Below, piece after piece: positions 1-10,432 of a stretch of 64,000 nt of DNA. The position numbers and the translations under genes are program-made. Every line of letters begins with the position of its first letter. The first letter of the stretch is position 1. This DNA comes from Folioceros fuciformis. Lineage: Eukaryota > Anthocerotophyta > Anthocerotopsida > Anthocerotales. The DNA lies in NCBI GenBank assembly GCA_049999805.1, contig JBNGIO010005690.1:1-64000 (forward strand), in the 5' to 3' direction. Below the pieces are notes generated by a model that was given only the letters and a program-made list of their open reading frames with translations, was not told where the DNA came from and ran no database searches.

Positions 1-820
1 CCGCTGAATAAGCTACCGTTTTCAGGCCAGGTTCCGGCTGCTGATCCCACTCCTTCCCACCTCTTCTCTATCTTTCCCATTGCTCATGCTCCTCCCCTAG
101 AGGCTGGCTCAGCCACCAAGGGTGAACAGTTGCAGGGGAAGACTTAGTGGGCGACCATCCAGCAAGGAAGAGGCGGCGTCCGCAGGCCTTTGAAGATCAG
201 GCATCCTTCGAAGTCTCTGGATAGTCTAAGAGGTGGTAGATCCTTGTGGTGCTAGGGCCAGCAGCTCATTGGTGGCAGGTTGTGCTAGAAGTCTAAATAN
301 NNNNNNNNNNNNNNNNNNNNNNNNNNNNNNNNNNNNNNNNNNNNNNNNNNNNNNNNNNNNNNNNNNNNNNNNNNNNNNNNNNNNNNNNNNNNNNNNNNNC
401 TATTTTCTTCCCTATTTTTCTGGATTTAATTCCAGAAATTCCATTTCAACTCCGTTTCACCTGCTTTCTTTTCCTCTTAGTTCAGGGCCTTCCTCAGCAC
501 CCTAGGGTCAGTCTTCCATGCTGAGGAACCATTTCGGCTGGGAGCTGATCCCGCTCAATAAGCTACCGTTTTCAGGCCAGGTTCCAGCTGCTGATCCCAC
601 TCCTTCCCACCTCTTCTCTATCTTTCCCATTGCTCATGCTCCTCCCCTAGAGGCTGGCTCAGCCACCAAGGGTGAACAGTTGCAGGGGAAGACTTAGCGG
701 GCGACCATCCAGCAAGGAAGAGGCGGCGTCCGCAGACCTTTGAAGATCAGGCATCCTTCGAAGTCTCTGGATAGTCTAAGAGGTGGTAGATCCTTGTGGT
801 AGGGCCAGCAGCTCATTGGT
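1..820. repeat. direct duplication of copia-derived sequence around an assembly gap
   Basis: Bases 1 to about 285 recur almost unchanged at about 551-830; both copies contain the same run from the AATAAGCTACCG start to the GGTAGATCCTTGTGG end. A 100-base N-run (300-399) and about 140 bases of other sequence lie between them. Read on the minus strand the second copy continues into the copia hinge region downstream of the integrase. It may be a true tandem duplication or an unresolved assembly overlap; the sequence cannot decide. Confidence 0.7.
300..399. other. assembly gap (100 N)
   Basis: Exactly 100 undetermined bases, a conventional placeholder length, lying between two copies of the same 280-base sequence. 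Confidence 0.98.
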
Positions 821-3300
821 GGCAGGTTGTGGGTAGTCAGTTGTTTCATAGGAGGATAACACATCTGAATCTCCAAGTATTGCTACAGGAGCGTATGAAG
901 TTTGATCTACAGGCTCACTTGGTTCCAGAAAAGTCACACTACGAGCAAGTACCATAGCATCAATTTGTGGGTTGTACACTCTAAAAGCTTTGACATGCTC
1001 ATTGTAGCCCACAAAAATGAGACCTTGGGCACGAGCATCTAACTTCCTTCATTTTTCAATGGGAATGTAGGCAAATGCCTTCGATCCAAAAATCCTCGAG
1101 TGGAGCAAGCTTGGTCATCTGTGCCAAAACACCTCATATGGAGTCTTTTGAGGAACAGAGATGGTAAGAACCCTGTTCAATATGTAGGTTGCTGTGATAA
1201 TCACCTTTGCCTAATATCCCTGAGGTAGACTTGCCCAAATCAGCATGCTTCTCGTCATCCCAAGTAGAGTTTGGTTTTTCCTTTCTGAAACACTGTTTTG
1301 TTGTGGCGTGTAAGGTACAGTCAACTGACAAAGGATCCTATGCTCTTGAAGCAATTCATCAAAAGATGAATTTAAAAACTTTGATCCATTGTCTGTCCCT
1401 AGAATCTTGAGGAGCATGCCTTAGAATCTTGAGGAGCATCCTTAGAATCTTGAGGAGCATCCTTAGAATCTTGAGGAGCATGCCTTAGAATTTTGAGGAG
1501 CATCCTTAGAATCTTGAGGAGCATCTTTGAGCAGTAAATAGCTAGTCCTTAAAACAGTTGAATGTGTCTCTCTTCAAATGTGTAGGAAAAGTCCATGTGT
1601 AACGACTGTAGTCATCAGTTAGGGTAAAGAAATATTATGAGCCACCTAAAGATGGTTCTTGGATTTTTCCTGATATGTCTGCATGTACTAACTCCAGAAC
1701 TTGTGTGGCTTTGTGTGCAGGAGTATTAGGAAATGGGGATTCCTTTTGCTTAGCCAAAATACAAGATTCACAAGCTGGTAGGTACTTGAAACATTTGGGA
1801 AGTAGCTCTCTATGACATTCCATAGGTGACATGTTAATCAACTTGGACCTATTTACGTGACCTAGTTTGGCATCCCACAGCATTGCCTCTTGCGTAGCAC
1901 TTACTGAATTTCTTCAAGTGGAATGTGCAACATGTTTAAGGGCAAACGCTTGACTACAAGTAATGTTCAATATATACAAATCATGGTCTAAGATGCCTTT
2001 AAAAACACAGACATCTGGATATTCTTGTCTGTAGAAGGAGTAATGATTAGAATCAGGACGCATATAAAAGGTATGTAAACGCAGTAGTTGGCTCATGGAG
2101 TTGGCATAAGATTTTTAGCCATATTTGGCACATACAAGACATCTTCTAACCTAAGGTCTGTGTTGTCTTACAGTCTAAAAATACAAGTACCTCTGCCTTC
2201 AACCTGTAAGTTGATTGTACTCTACTCATCGCCAAGCAAAACCTTGTCATGGACATGACCAAGGTCAAGGGTAGCTAACGAATCTCTATCTTTATAGATA
2301 TGGGTGGGGGCTCTGGAATCGAGGTACTAGCTGCCATCATCGTGTAGAGAACTGGAAAGGCATACAATGAGTATCTTTACTGGTGCCTTAGTATCTCCAA
2401 AACTCTTTCCTTTGACGGCAGAATTTACTTTGGGTTGTCGTTGTGGCACTCCTGCCTTTTTCTTATGGCATTCTTTTGCCCAATGGCTAGGAATACCACA
2501 CCAATTACATGTGCCTGGCCGTTTAAGAGAAGAAGAGGTGTTGGCGGAATTAGTTCATTGTCCAGCATAAGCTCCAGATTGATTTCCCCCTTTAAATTTG
2601 GCCTTGCCTTTGAAGGGGCGAGAATTCACAGCTAAAACTTTCTCAGCTCTGCTCTTGAGCAACTCTTGAGAGAATGCGGACTTGTTCCTTCTGATAAAGT
2701 GCTCTAGTGATATCCTCAACAATGAGGGTAGTAGTGGCAACAGTTCTCTTAGCCTAGATAGGTCTGTCTTGGCTTGTGACAAAGTTGTGGTTTAAAGGTG
2801 GGAGACTAATGAGGAGTCAGGATACAGCCTCGACTTCTGGCATCTTGTGACCAGTTAGCAACGTGATCTGGGCTCTCAGATGTCAAAACTTGCTGGTATG
2901 TGCAGCAATCTTCTCTCCCTCCTTCATTTTCAATGAGTAGAATTCCATACGTACAGCCGAGAGGGACATCATATAGTGGAGTGATAAGTTTTCTCCAATT
3001 GATCCCAAATCTCCTTTGTTGTTCCTAGGAATTCTATATCGGGTACCAAGTCGGCATCTAGGCCGTTGATAAGAAGGGCCATAGCCACACCATTATAGTA
3101 TTCCCACTTGGCATAATCGTTAGGATCTATGCTGGGATCTGGTTTCTAATAAGAGCCATCAACACTGGACCAAACTCCTCAAGCAAATATAATGGCTTTG
3201 ATCCTGATTCGTCAAATGAGGTAACCAGTTCCCTTAAAATGATCTTTTTCCTTTAGTTCAGAGTTAAACGAGGCTGAAGGTTGATTTGAACCCATGCTTA
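541..3300 (-). pseudogene. decayed Ty1/copia gag-protease-integrase polyprotein
   Basis: Read on the minus strand this is an ordered copia polyprotein. A gag start (MGSNQPS) lies near 3294, followed by frameshifts. A CCHC zinc knuckle (CGIPSHWAKECHK, 2435-2500) follows. The protease region near 2300 has DSRAP where an intact element has D(S/T)GA, so the active site is lost. The GAG-pre-integrase HxxxxCxxC-type segment lies at 1635-1883 (LGHVNRSKL, then CESCILAKQ), and the integrase core with TDNG and PYTPQQN motifs at 1211-1417. The copia hinge (RVYNPQID) lies near 960. Stops and shifts separate every block, and a 21-base minisatellite interrupts the integrase. No reverse transcriptase is seen before the window edge. 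The element is non-autonomous and old. Confidence 0.9.
1400..1530 (-). repeat. minisatellite inside the integrase domain
   Basis: A unit of about 19-21 bases (CCTTAGAATCTTGAGGAGCAT on the plus strand) occurs about six times with single-base variation. On the minus strand it encodes repeated M-L-L-K-I-L-R immediately before the TDNG integrase motif. It is an expansion of one stretch of the element's own coding sequence. Confidence 0.85.
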
Positions 3301-4413
3301 CGTTTGATTGCAGGCAAAGATGGCTAAACTGATGAACTACTGCATTCAACTGAGTACCAACGGACATGGACAATTAAGTGACTACAAGAATCTATGGTTC
3401 CTCAAGGATAGATAAGTGGCCATCTTGTGCGTACTCAATTACTAGCCTGCAGCTTAGAGATTGGTTAAGACAACCTGTGTGCTAAACACCCTGAGCAAAT
3501 CACTTAGCCATAAAAAACCGATTTCAACAGCATAACCCTAAAAACTCATGTTGTTTCAAGGAAACGTGAATTAGGGTTTGTGAAACTAAACGTCGTGTCC
3601 TTGCAATGCAGATGGATGCTGACAGGTGGACCAATCAGATGCAAACAAGATTTACAATGCAAACAATGCGTGTTGTCTTGCGACGCTTCAAATCTTGGTA
3701 TGGATTGCTCCTGTGCCAGGACTGCTCCTCTCAATCGCAGCGGAAGTGCTCAAGAAAGATGGTTCTGCTGATCCACAACTGAATGAGGGCCGTCAGTTAC
3801 AAATTCTTGTAGCCTAAAGTTTATTTGTTGAAGAAGATTAATCAAGTAGTTGATGCCTTGCTTATTTTCTTATTTGCTTTCTGAAATTGCACGATTTATG
3901 TTGGAATTTAGGTTGTCAATTCTGCTCCTAATAAGCTCTGATTTGAGATCGCTAGAGACAGTACCTTCTCCACACAAATTAGGGTTACAAGTGCTCTATC
4001 ACCAGTGTTGTTTTTGAATTGTGTGAAATCATTGATAGTGTTGTTCTGTTGTTGTGGTACAGATTGCCTTAGACATGAAGAAGAAGCTTCAGGTCTAAGT
4101 TTGAATAACAAATCTGGATGTTGTCCTCTCCTACGATAGCCCTCCTTATAGATGTGATTAATTTCTTGAGTCCTTTGAGGAATAGGAGCCAATCTAGGAG
4201 TTTTGCTGCGTTGAGGCATAACGCAATTTGGCCAGAAGACAGGGTGGTCGTGATCATAGAGGTTTAGCAACATGTCAAGAGGCAAGGTTGTTGTTTGTCT
4301 TTGTGGATGACCTCCATGACTATAATGTCTTGAAGGCTCGCCACGCCGACTACCTCTAGATCCACCCTGTCTCAGCATGATTAGGAACTCTTAGCATAGA
4401 AAGACAAAACATG
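3301..4413 (-). other. copia leader or nested element remnant, with a 156-residue ORF
   Basis: The stretch lies between the recognisable gag start and the candidate primer-binding site, much longer than a usual copia leader. It holds a minus-strand ORF (4378-3908) that begins with a Gly/Arg/Ser-rich segment and matches no family I recognise. It may be the gag start of a different nested element. No other gene is evident. Confidence 0.4.
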
Positions 4414-4427
4414 GCTCTGATACCATG
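4414..4427 (-). other. candidate tRNA-iMet primer-binding site of an LTR retrotransposon
   Basis: On the minus strand the sequence is TGGTATCAGAGCCA, the canonical copia primer-binding site complementary to initiator tRNA-Met. The preceding bases end in CA, as the end of a 5' LTR should. A partial second copy (TACCATGTGAAAAAATA) follows at once. The LTR itself would lie above 4430, but I could not delimit its outer end. Confidence 0.6.
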
Positions 4428-5085
4428 TGAAAAAATATGATACCATGTGAAAAAATAGAGCAGGAGCGAAAAAATGCAAAACTCTCATAGTTAGATTAAA
4501 TTATCCGTGCGAGAAGAAATGTTTAAATACTGTCTACGCATCAACTTAAAGATATGAACCTAAATCATATGTCCTTTAATATCATTTATGCTATGGATAA
4601 GTTCACCTAACGATAACCTAACCTAACAACACAAACCCTATGATAAAATAACAAGTAAAGAAATCACAATCACCTTACTTAGATGTGAGAATTTGTGTTA
4701 GCGCTATGTTATTTCACAACGATGCTATTATTGTGTTATTTCACAACTGTGTTATTACTATGTTATTTCGCAATACTATTATTGCCATGTCATTTCACAA
4801 AAGTGGTTTTTCATAGTAAATTTACTAAAAGCTACTTTTAAATATATAACTTCTTGTTTTATCAATCCTTGGCCTTTGAAAATGTATTATTAGCCTTGAA
4901 ATTTTAATTTTCTCGATCTGAGTTCTTGGATTTTGAATATTTCTACACCAAGAAAGGAGTTCTATAAATGTGTCACCAACCCTACTTACTACCTAGTCTT
5001 CAAACAAATTCAACTTTTGGTATCCTTTACTATATTTTCACCGAGTACCCAGTGACTTTTTAACTGTGAAGTCATAACATTTGTT
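4428..5085. other. AT-rich intergenic or LTR sequence
   Basis: No gene is seen. Between about 4690 and 4800 a degenerate motif related to TGTTATTTCACAA recurs four to five times. The distal part (from about 4925) belongs to the duplicated promoter-like block described separately. Confidence 0.5.
4925..4990 (+). promoter_or_regulatory. duplicated TATA-containing upstream block, copy 1
   Basis: The block reads TTGGATTTTGAATATTTCTACAC and ends in a TATAAA box at 4973-4978, about 110 bases upstream of the ATG at 5086. It recurs at 6482-6537 upstream of the paralogous ORF. Conservation of the TATA box and spacing suggests a core promoter. Confidence 0.5.
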
Positions 5086-5382
5086 GTGGTGAAAATGATG
5101 TTACTCAAAAGGATTTTGAAGAAGTTAATGAAGAAGTCAAGCTTGATTTCTCACAAGGATACATTTCCGCCGTTAGAATCCGTTGCGGAGACAGATGGAA
5201 CTCATGTTCCTATTATTGGTGCTTTAATACATAAGATCTTCTCTATGCAGCTTAAACAGTCAAAAACCTTTAGCAATCTTAAGATGCTAGATCAGGAGCT
5301 TATGAAAACCAATGATGTGGAGCAGTGTGAGAAAAACACTTGTGTGGCTAGCATTGCTCTTAACTATTATGGCTCATTTTAG
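5086..5382 (+). CDS. unrecognised small protein, copy 1 of a tandem pair
   Basis: This 98-residue ORF matches no family I know. It is supported by a paralogue at 6606-6896. Both share an N-terminal basic stretch (KKLMKKS), a D-T-x-P motif, a central FSM-LK-SK segment, SN-K-LD, K-C-T-C-V-like residues (EK.TCV) and the identical C-terminus IALNYYGSF before the stop. In the last nine codons the two copies differ only at synonymous third positions, which points to selection on the protein. The N-terminus is rich in Lys, Met and Leu; no signal peptide or membrane span is clear. The start could also be the internal Met four or five codons later. A TATA box precedes it. Function is unknown. Confidence 0.55.
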   Translation: MVKMMLLKRILKKLMKKSSLISHKDTFPPLESVAETDGTHVPIIGALIHKIFSMQLKQSKTFSNLKMLDQELMKTNDVEQCEKNTCVASIALNYYGSF

Positions 5383-6424
5383 AGAGGAAACCTTAGCATG
5401 CCCAATGGCAATCTAAAGAATTCTTAAGCTATGGCTTATTTTTTAGTGGAAACCTCAACATGCATAGGGTACAACTTAAAATTCTTCAACTTTTTTTTGA
5501 GAAGCTCACATTATAAGTTTTCATTTCATAAAATGAATTCATTGGGCAAAACAAAAGAAGAGAATAAGTTACAGTCATATTCTTAAATCAGGAGATAGAA
5601 AACTCTTCACTTGGATAAGAAGAATATAAATGCACACTCATATTGATTTTTTTTCTCTGGCAATGATGAATTCGTAATTTTTTATTCCTTCTTGTATCCT
5701 TGAATAAATTCTCATACTTCCTATTTGAAATGAAGTTTCTCCACAACATCATTATGCTACTAATGTCTATTTAACTTCTAAGCTGTGCTACTCATTTTCT
5801 CTTCCTCCATCTTTGAAATCACAATTTATACCGTTAGCGTGAATCTTCATCCTAACACGCATCTTTTAAGGCATGATTCATGACACATGACCCTCAACAT
5901 TGCGAAAAGGTATGTTCAAAGGAAACTAGGCACCAAGAAGTGGGCAGCGGCAAATGCCTTCTAAAGGACAAAAGAGATAGCCCAAGTAGTAATTGCTAGA
6001 TAGTATTGATTTCTAAAAGTGAATGAGCAAGCTCATGCAAAGTGTTCTTATGAGAAATGAAACACCATGTCCTACTCTCTCTTGTCTCAGCAAGTCCTTA
6101 TGCTCGACGAATGTGGAAGCCTATAAGATGTCCAAGAAGCCCTTTATTTTGTGTTTTATGTGTTTTGGGATCTGATATGTATTTAGTGAGTTAAGTGAGA
6201 AGCATCAATATGGTGAATGTACAATAAGGGTGGGATAGACCACTTGGGTAGGAAGTTGAGTCTTTCCTTGAAATACTTGTCCGCCGATGTAGAAGAAGAG
6301 CGAAGTTCCATTGTGCAAATAAGCTTCGTCTACACATGATCTTAATTGAATGTTTTAGTGGTTAAAATATCTTTTGACTAAAATAAAACTTCCAAGACTT
6401 TCCTTGACCTTTGAAAATTAGTAG
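5383..6424 (+). repeat. distal part of a ~1.45-kb tandem duplication unit
   Basis: Sequence 3' of the first small ORF is AT-rich and has no gene. A segment near 5695-5745 (GTATCCTTGAATA to TTTGAAATGAAGTTTCT) recurs at about 7146-7195 downstream of the second ORF, so the duplication covers ORF plus flanks. The interval about 5880-6420 contains no recognisable feature. Confidence 0.55.
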
Positions 6425-6537
6425 ACCTCTTTGATTTTGAATATCCCTACATAAATTAAGGACTATACATTTGCTTTTTTCCTTGGATTTTGAATATCTC
6501 TACACTAATAGAGGACTATAAATGAGCCACCAATCAT
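6425..6537 (+). promoter_or_regulatory. duplicated TATA-containing upstream block, two further copies
   Basis: The block found at 4925-4990 recurs twice here: a diverged form at about 6430-6472 (TATA replaced by TATACATT) and a close copy at 6482-6537 with TATAAA at 6517-6522, about 85 bases before the ATG at 6606. This local triplication of one promoter-like segment accompanies the gene duplication. Confidence 0.45.
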
Positions 6538-6605
6538 ATGTTTTTTTTCAAAAGAATTCAAGCTTCTTGATTAGCTAGTGAACTTTTGACTAAGAAGTCA
6601 AAAAG

Positions 6606-6896
6606 ATGTCTGTGAATAGGTTTTCTAAGAAGCTGATGAAGAAATCAGGGTTGATTTTTGAAGAGGATACATTGCCATTATTGACTCCCATGAAATATGA
6701 TGCGAAGGCAAATAACATTTCTCTCCACGTTGCTACTTTGACTTGTAGCTTGTTTTCCATGTCGCTTAAAAAGTCAAAGAGTGTTAGCAACGTTAAGATT
6801 CTAGATAAGAAGGTTTTGAAAACATGTGATATAGAGCATAGTGAGAAAAGTACTTGTGTGGGTAACATCGCCCTCAACTATTATGGTTCATTTTAA
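6606..6896 (+). CDS. unrecognised small protein, copy 2 of a tandem pair
   Basis: This 96-residue paralogue of the ORF at 5086-5382 aligns over its full length apart from a short N-terminal indel. It keeps KKLMKKS near residue 8, the D-T-x-P-L motif, FSM-LK-SK, SN-K-LD, EK-TCV and the C-terminal IALNYYGSF. Divergence elsewhere is substantial, so the duplication is not recent, yet both frames stay open. An overlapping antisense ORF of similar length exists but has no counterpart of equal conservation in copy 1. No known domain; role unknown. Confidence 0.55.
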   Translation: MSVNRFSKKLMKKSGLIFEEDTLPLLTPMKYDAKANNISLHVATLTCSLFSMSLKKSKSVSNVKILDKKVLKTCDIEHSEKSTCVGNIALNYYGSF

Positions 6897-6899
6897 TGA

Positions 6900-8740
6900 G
6901 GAGAAAACCTGAAGGTTAATGCACGAGTTGCATACTCAAAAATCCTTTAACGACACTTGCCCAAAGATCATGTTAGAGGTTTCCAATTTCGTAAGATCCT
7001 TTGATTGGCTGACAAGGAAGCATAAGCTATTGGGTTAGTGGAGATAAAATTCTTCAATTAAAGATAGTACTTGCAAGAACAATATATATATCAATAGTCT
7101 TTTTAAAATAATAATAATATATTTATAATTTCTTTTCCTTCTAAAGTATCCTTGAATAGAAATCTATACTTCTTATTTGAAATGAAGTTTCTTCGCTTAA
7201 CTTGTTAGTTGTGCTTCTCGTTTCCTCTTCCTCCAACCTCACAACCACAATTTATAGGCCTAGCTTGGATATCGATCGTAACGCACCCCTATAAGGAGTG
7301 CTTCGAAATACTTTGCTTGAAACATGACAAAAGGATGTGTTGAAAGGAATCCAAGCTGATAAAAGACAAATGGACTAATAAAAGGAACCTAAGCAAATTT
7401 CCATGGACACATACAAACTTTGCTAGCAAGGAACTTATGGCCGTGCATGCAAAAAATGATGTCACATGCAGTGGGCGTAGGCAAGTTTATTACACAAAGC
7501 TTCCTGTGAAGAACAACGCCACTTCCCTAAACCATACTTGCTATTCAACACATTTCAAGTCTCAAAGGCTTTCTTCAGTTTTGGGTCTCGGAGGTGATCG
7601 GTTGTACGTCTTTGGGCCACTGCGATCGTACATCTCCAGATGACCTCATGCCTACTCCTACGAGAGTCATCTATATGGAGGAAAGCAACACTAGTAATCC
7701 AAAGACTAGTGAATGAGAAACACAACCAACATTTGAATCCTGATAAGGGGAGGAGATGTTGATCATGCAGTCTCACTACTGATTATCTATTGAATCCAAC
7801 CTGTTAAAAAGCTGACAGACGTTTAATTAAGAGGGAGATCTAGAAGGCGGGCGTAACAACGTTTCCTTAACGGCAGGACGTCGCAAGACAATTTTGGAGC
7901 TTGACTGTCGTATCGTCTCTACCTTCGGGAGCGTCTGCCCTGTAAGAAGGTAGAAACGAACTCGCTTTAATCGGGCATCCATTTGGAAGAACGAAGTTCT
8001 CTCTCCTCACTTGGCACGCCCATGGTCGGCTGCTTTTCGAGTGTAGAGGGCCTGACAGGGCCATGTCGTGGCTGGTTTACGTGTGCGCAAAGGTCAGGAG
8101 CTCTCGATGGTGGTACTGGTGTGCGTGTGTTGGTCCCATGCTTCTCCACCCTCTGCACAAGAGTACTGTGGAAGGTCATGCTTCTCCACAGTACCAGGTG
8201 GTGCAATCGAGATAGATTGGTAATGTAGGTGAAGCATGTATACATCTAAGCCGTTGAGGAGGATAGATGTCCAGATCAAACGAGGAGCAACAAATTCAGC
8301 CACAGCATTCAGAGGGTATGTCTAGTAGCTTGTCGTAAAGGGCTGGCAACGTTTCGCGGGTTTGCAACCAGACATGTGGTCTCATATGAGGGCGCAGAGA
8401 TCACGTTGGCACTACCAAACTATGTAGACAGTGCAACATATCTTGTCACCTCATCTCCTCTAAAAGGAATCTATGCATATTGGCTTAGTCACCAGTCAAG
8501 GTGTATGTATAACTGTCTGCAAGCTTGCGGTTGGCTCTCAAAGTTTCCTGTTAGAATCTGATGCCCATCCGGAGTTCCCCAGTCACATGTAGCCTGTATG
8601 CTCAACTACTTCAGCTGCGTCACGAGCATCAGGTCTACAACCTCTTGAACACTTCATGTAGAGCTAACCGATCAGTAACGGTTCAGCAGAAAGGCACAAA
8701 AGTCGAGCTTTTCCACAAAGGTTGTTCACGTGCAAGTCTG
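6900..8740. other. no gene recognised
   Basis: The first 350 bases belong to the AT-rich duplication. From about 7400 base composition rises to that of the rest of the window, but only short overlapping ORFs on both strands are present, none with a recognisable domain. GAGATCACGTTGGC near 8398 recurs at about 9500, hinting that this stretch was copied with the expansin upstream region. Confidence 0.5.
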
Positions 8741-8744
8741 GCAG

Positions 8745-8850
8745 GGCTGGTTGCATTTATGTTGGCCTGGATTGAGTCTGTGTTACAAAAACTAGGACGG
8801 TTCAAGCTGGAAAGATGGGCATGCCACGGTTTACGTCAATGTGGAAGCGA
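8745..8850 (+). pseudogene. relic of an alpha-expansin first exon
   Basis: The bases align with the signal-peptide and N-terminal codons of the intact expansin at about 10474-10560. Shared runs include GTTCAAGCTGG, GATGGGCATGCCAC and GAGTCTGTGT-like sequence. Frame and start are lost and the homology stops where exon 1 would reach the SDASG codons. No second or third exon follows. It is a fragmentary local duplicate. Confidence 0.7.
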
Positions 8851-8861
8851 TAGGATGTGAT

Positions 8862-8936
8862 TAAGGGTTTAGGGACACGGTTTAGGGACACGGTGTCCGT
8901 TTGACACGGTTTAGGGACACGGTGTCCGTTTGACTG
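8862..8936. repeat. short tandem repeat
   Basis: A unit containing ACACGGTTTAGGGACACGG and TGTCCGTTTG occurs twice in full, with a partial third copy. No coding potential. Confidence 0.75.
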
Positions 8937-10432
8937 ATCCCCTATAGGGACATCAATCAGGCGCCTGCCGAAGAATTGCCGCAGGCTCAGATTTTCTTTG
9001 AATGTGAACTTGCTGGGCAGGGATGCCTCTCTTGCAGGTTCTAAACTTCACAGAAAGAACTCATTGCTCAAGAGTCATGGCCTACTAGATCGTCACAGCC
9101 CCGAAAGTTCCACACTGTGAAACGTGTAGCAGGAGCGATCCTACAAACAGGATGCACCAAGTGACATCGTTAGAACTGTTTGGGTCGGTTAAATAGTACA
9201 GTACGCACTTGCTATGCTGGTGATGAGAGAACCTGAAGACTTGCTATGCTGGTGATGAGAGAACCTGAAGACTTGCTATGCTGGTGATGAGAGAATCTGA
9301 AGACTTTATAGAAAAAAAAAGATCAAAATTCCATGTACCCCGTGACAAGGGGAACAACCGCAACGGGAAAAGCCAAGAATGGGGCCTAACCCCCTCGTCC
9401 GTCTTACCTGTAACTCCCTATCGCCGTAGCCTACTTACCACCGGGGCTGAGGGTGATGAGGGCACCCGGTTCCAAAGCCTTGAATTCTACAGATAGCAGA
9501 GATCACGTTGGCTCTGACTCCTAACAATGTCAAGATGACAGGCTTTTGAACTGCACTTGGTTGGAAGCCGAAATCACCCTTCAGTTGCGCATCCTCCTCA
9601 CCTCCCACACTTTATCCGGCATAATCGGTTAGCGCGACACTTCAGAAAGATGCCGCGATCAAAGCTATGGTCATCAGGGCGTTCGTTGAGGGGAGATGTT
9701 CGCCATTGAGGCCGTCATGAAACAAACAGTCTGAGTTTTGTTCCGATTGGAGGAGTCGTCTCTCGTCATTATCACGCGCAGAGGCTTCCATGTGGGAAGG
9801 CCTGCTGGTGTGCAGGCGGTGCAAAGGGTTGGTGTTGATGGTGATTGGAAGATGCAGTATGTCGTGGGCTCATGCCCCTCAGCCACTCCACGAAGTGGTT
9901 GTGGGAAGGGGTGCAACATGCGTGATGGAGACATCCTTGATGCAATGACTTTGTAACCAGCTGCAGAGAAGCGCTGGATCATCAAACAATGCGGAGTTTC
10001 AAAGCTAGTTGCTACCATTTCAAGGGGAGAGCAAATGCCTGGTACAGACATAGCACGTTTGGATGGGGGACAACCAGACACGTTGTTCCAAATCCGAGGC
10101 AGAGATGTTGTTCGGTGTCACAGGCACCGATGATGGGAACGTGCAGCGCAGCAGACACCGCATCTTGTGCCTACATATTGTGTCATGTTCCATCTGCACG
10201 ACCCACATTCAACCCCTGCTTCGTGCACATCTGGAGTCTCTCGCGATTAAGTGCTTCCAATTTCAGTCCTTGCAAGACTTTGCTGGCAGACCTTAAGGCC
10301 CATCATCTGCTTGCTGTTTTCCACTTTGCCCTTGTCTTGTGTCCCGAGTGTATCTCGTTGGATCAGGTGTAGGCTTGATTGCTGAAGTTGTTCTCAATCA
10401 AGTGGATCACATTCAAATCCTGTACAACCAGA
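8937..10432. other. expansin upstream region, no gene recognised
   Basis: Only short ORFs in several frames are present. A 32-base triple repeat lies at 9207-9302. The stretch directly before 10433 would hold the expansin promoter; I do not see an unambiguous TATA box. Confidence 0.45.
9207..9302. repeat. 32-base tandem repeat, three copies
   Basis: The unit beginning ACTTGCTATGCTGGTGATGA starts at 9207, 9239 and 9271. The third copy has one substitution (AATCTGAAG for AACCTGAAG). It is noncoding. Confidence 0.9.

Noticed and set aside
4414-4470. Delimiting a complete 5' LTR above the primer-binding site
   Set aside because: No matching 3' LTR lies in the window and I could not find a convincing TG start, so only the primer-binding site is reported.
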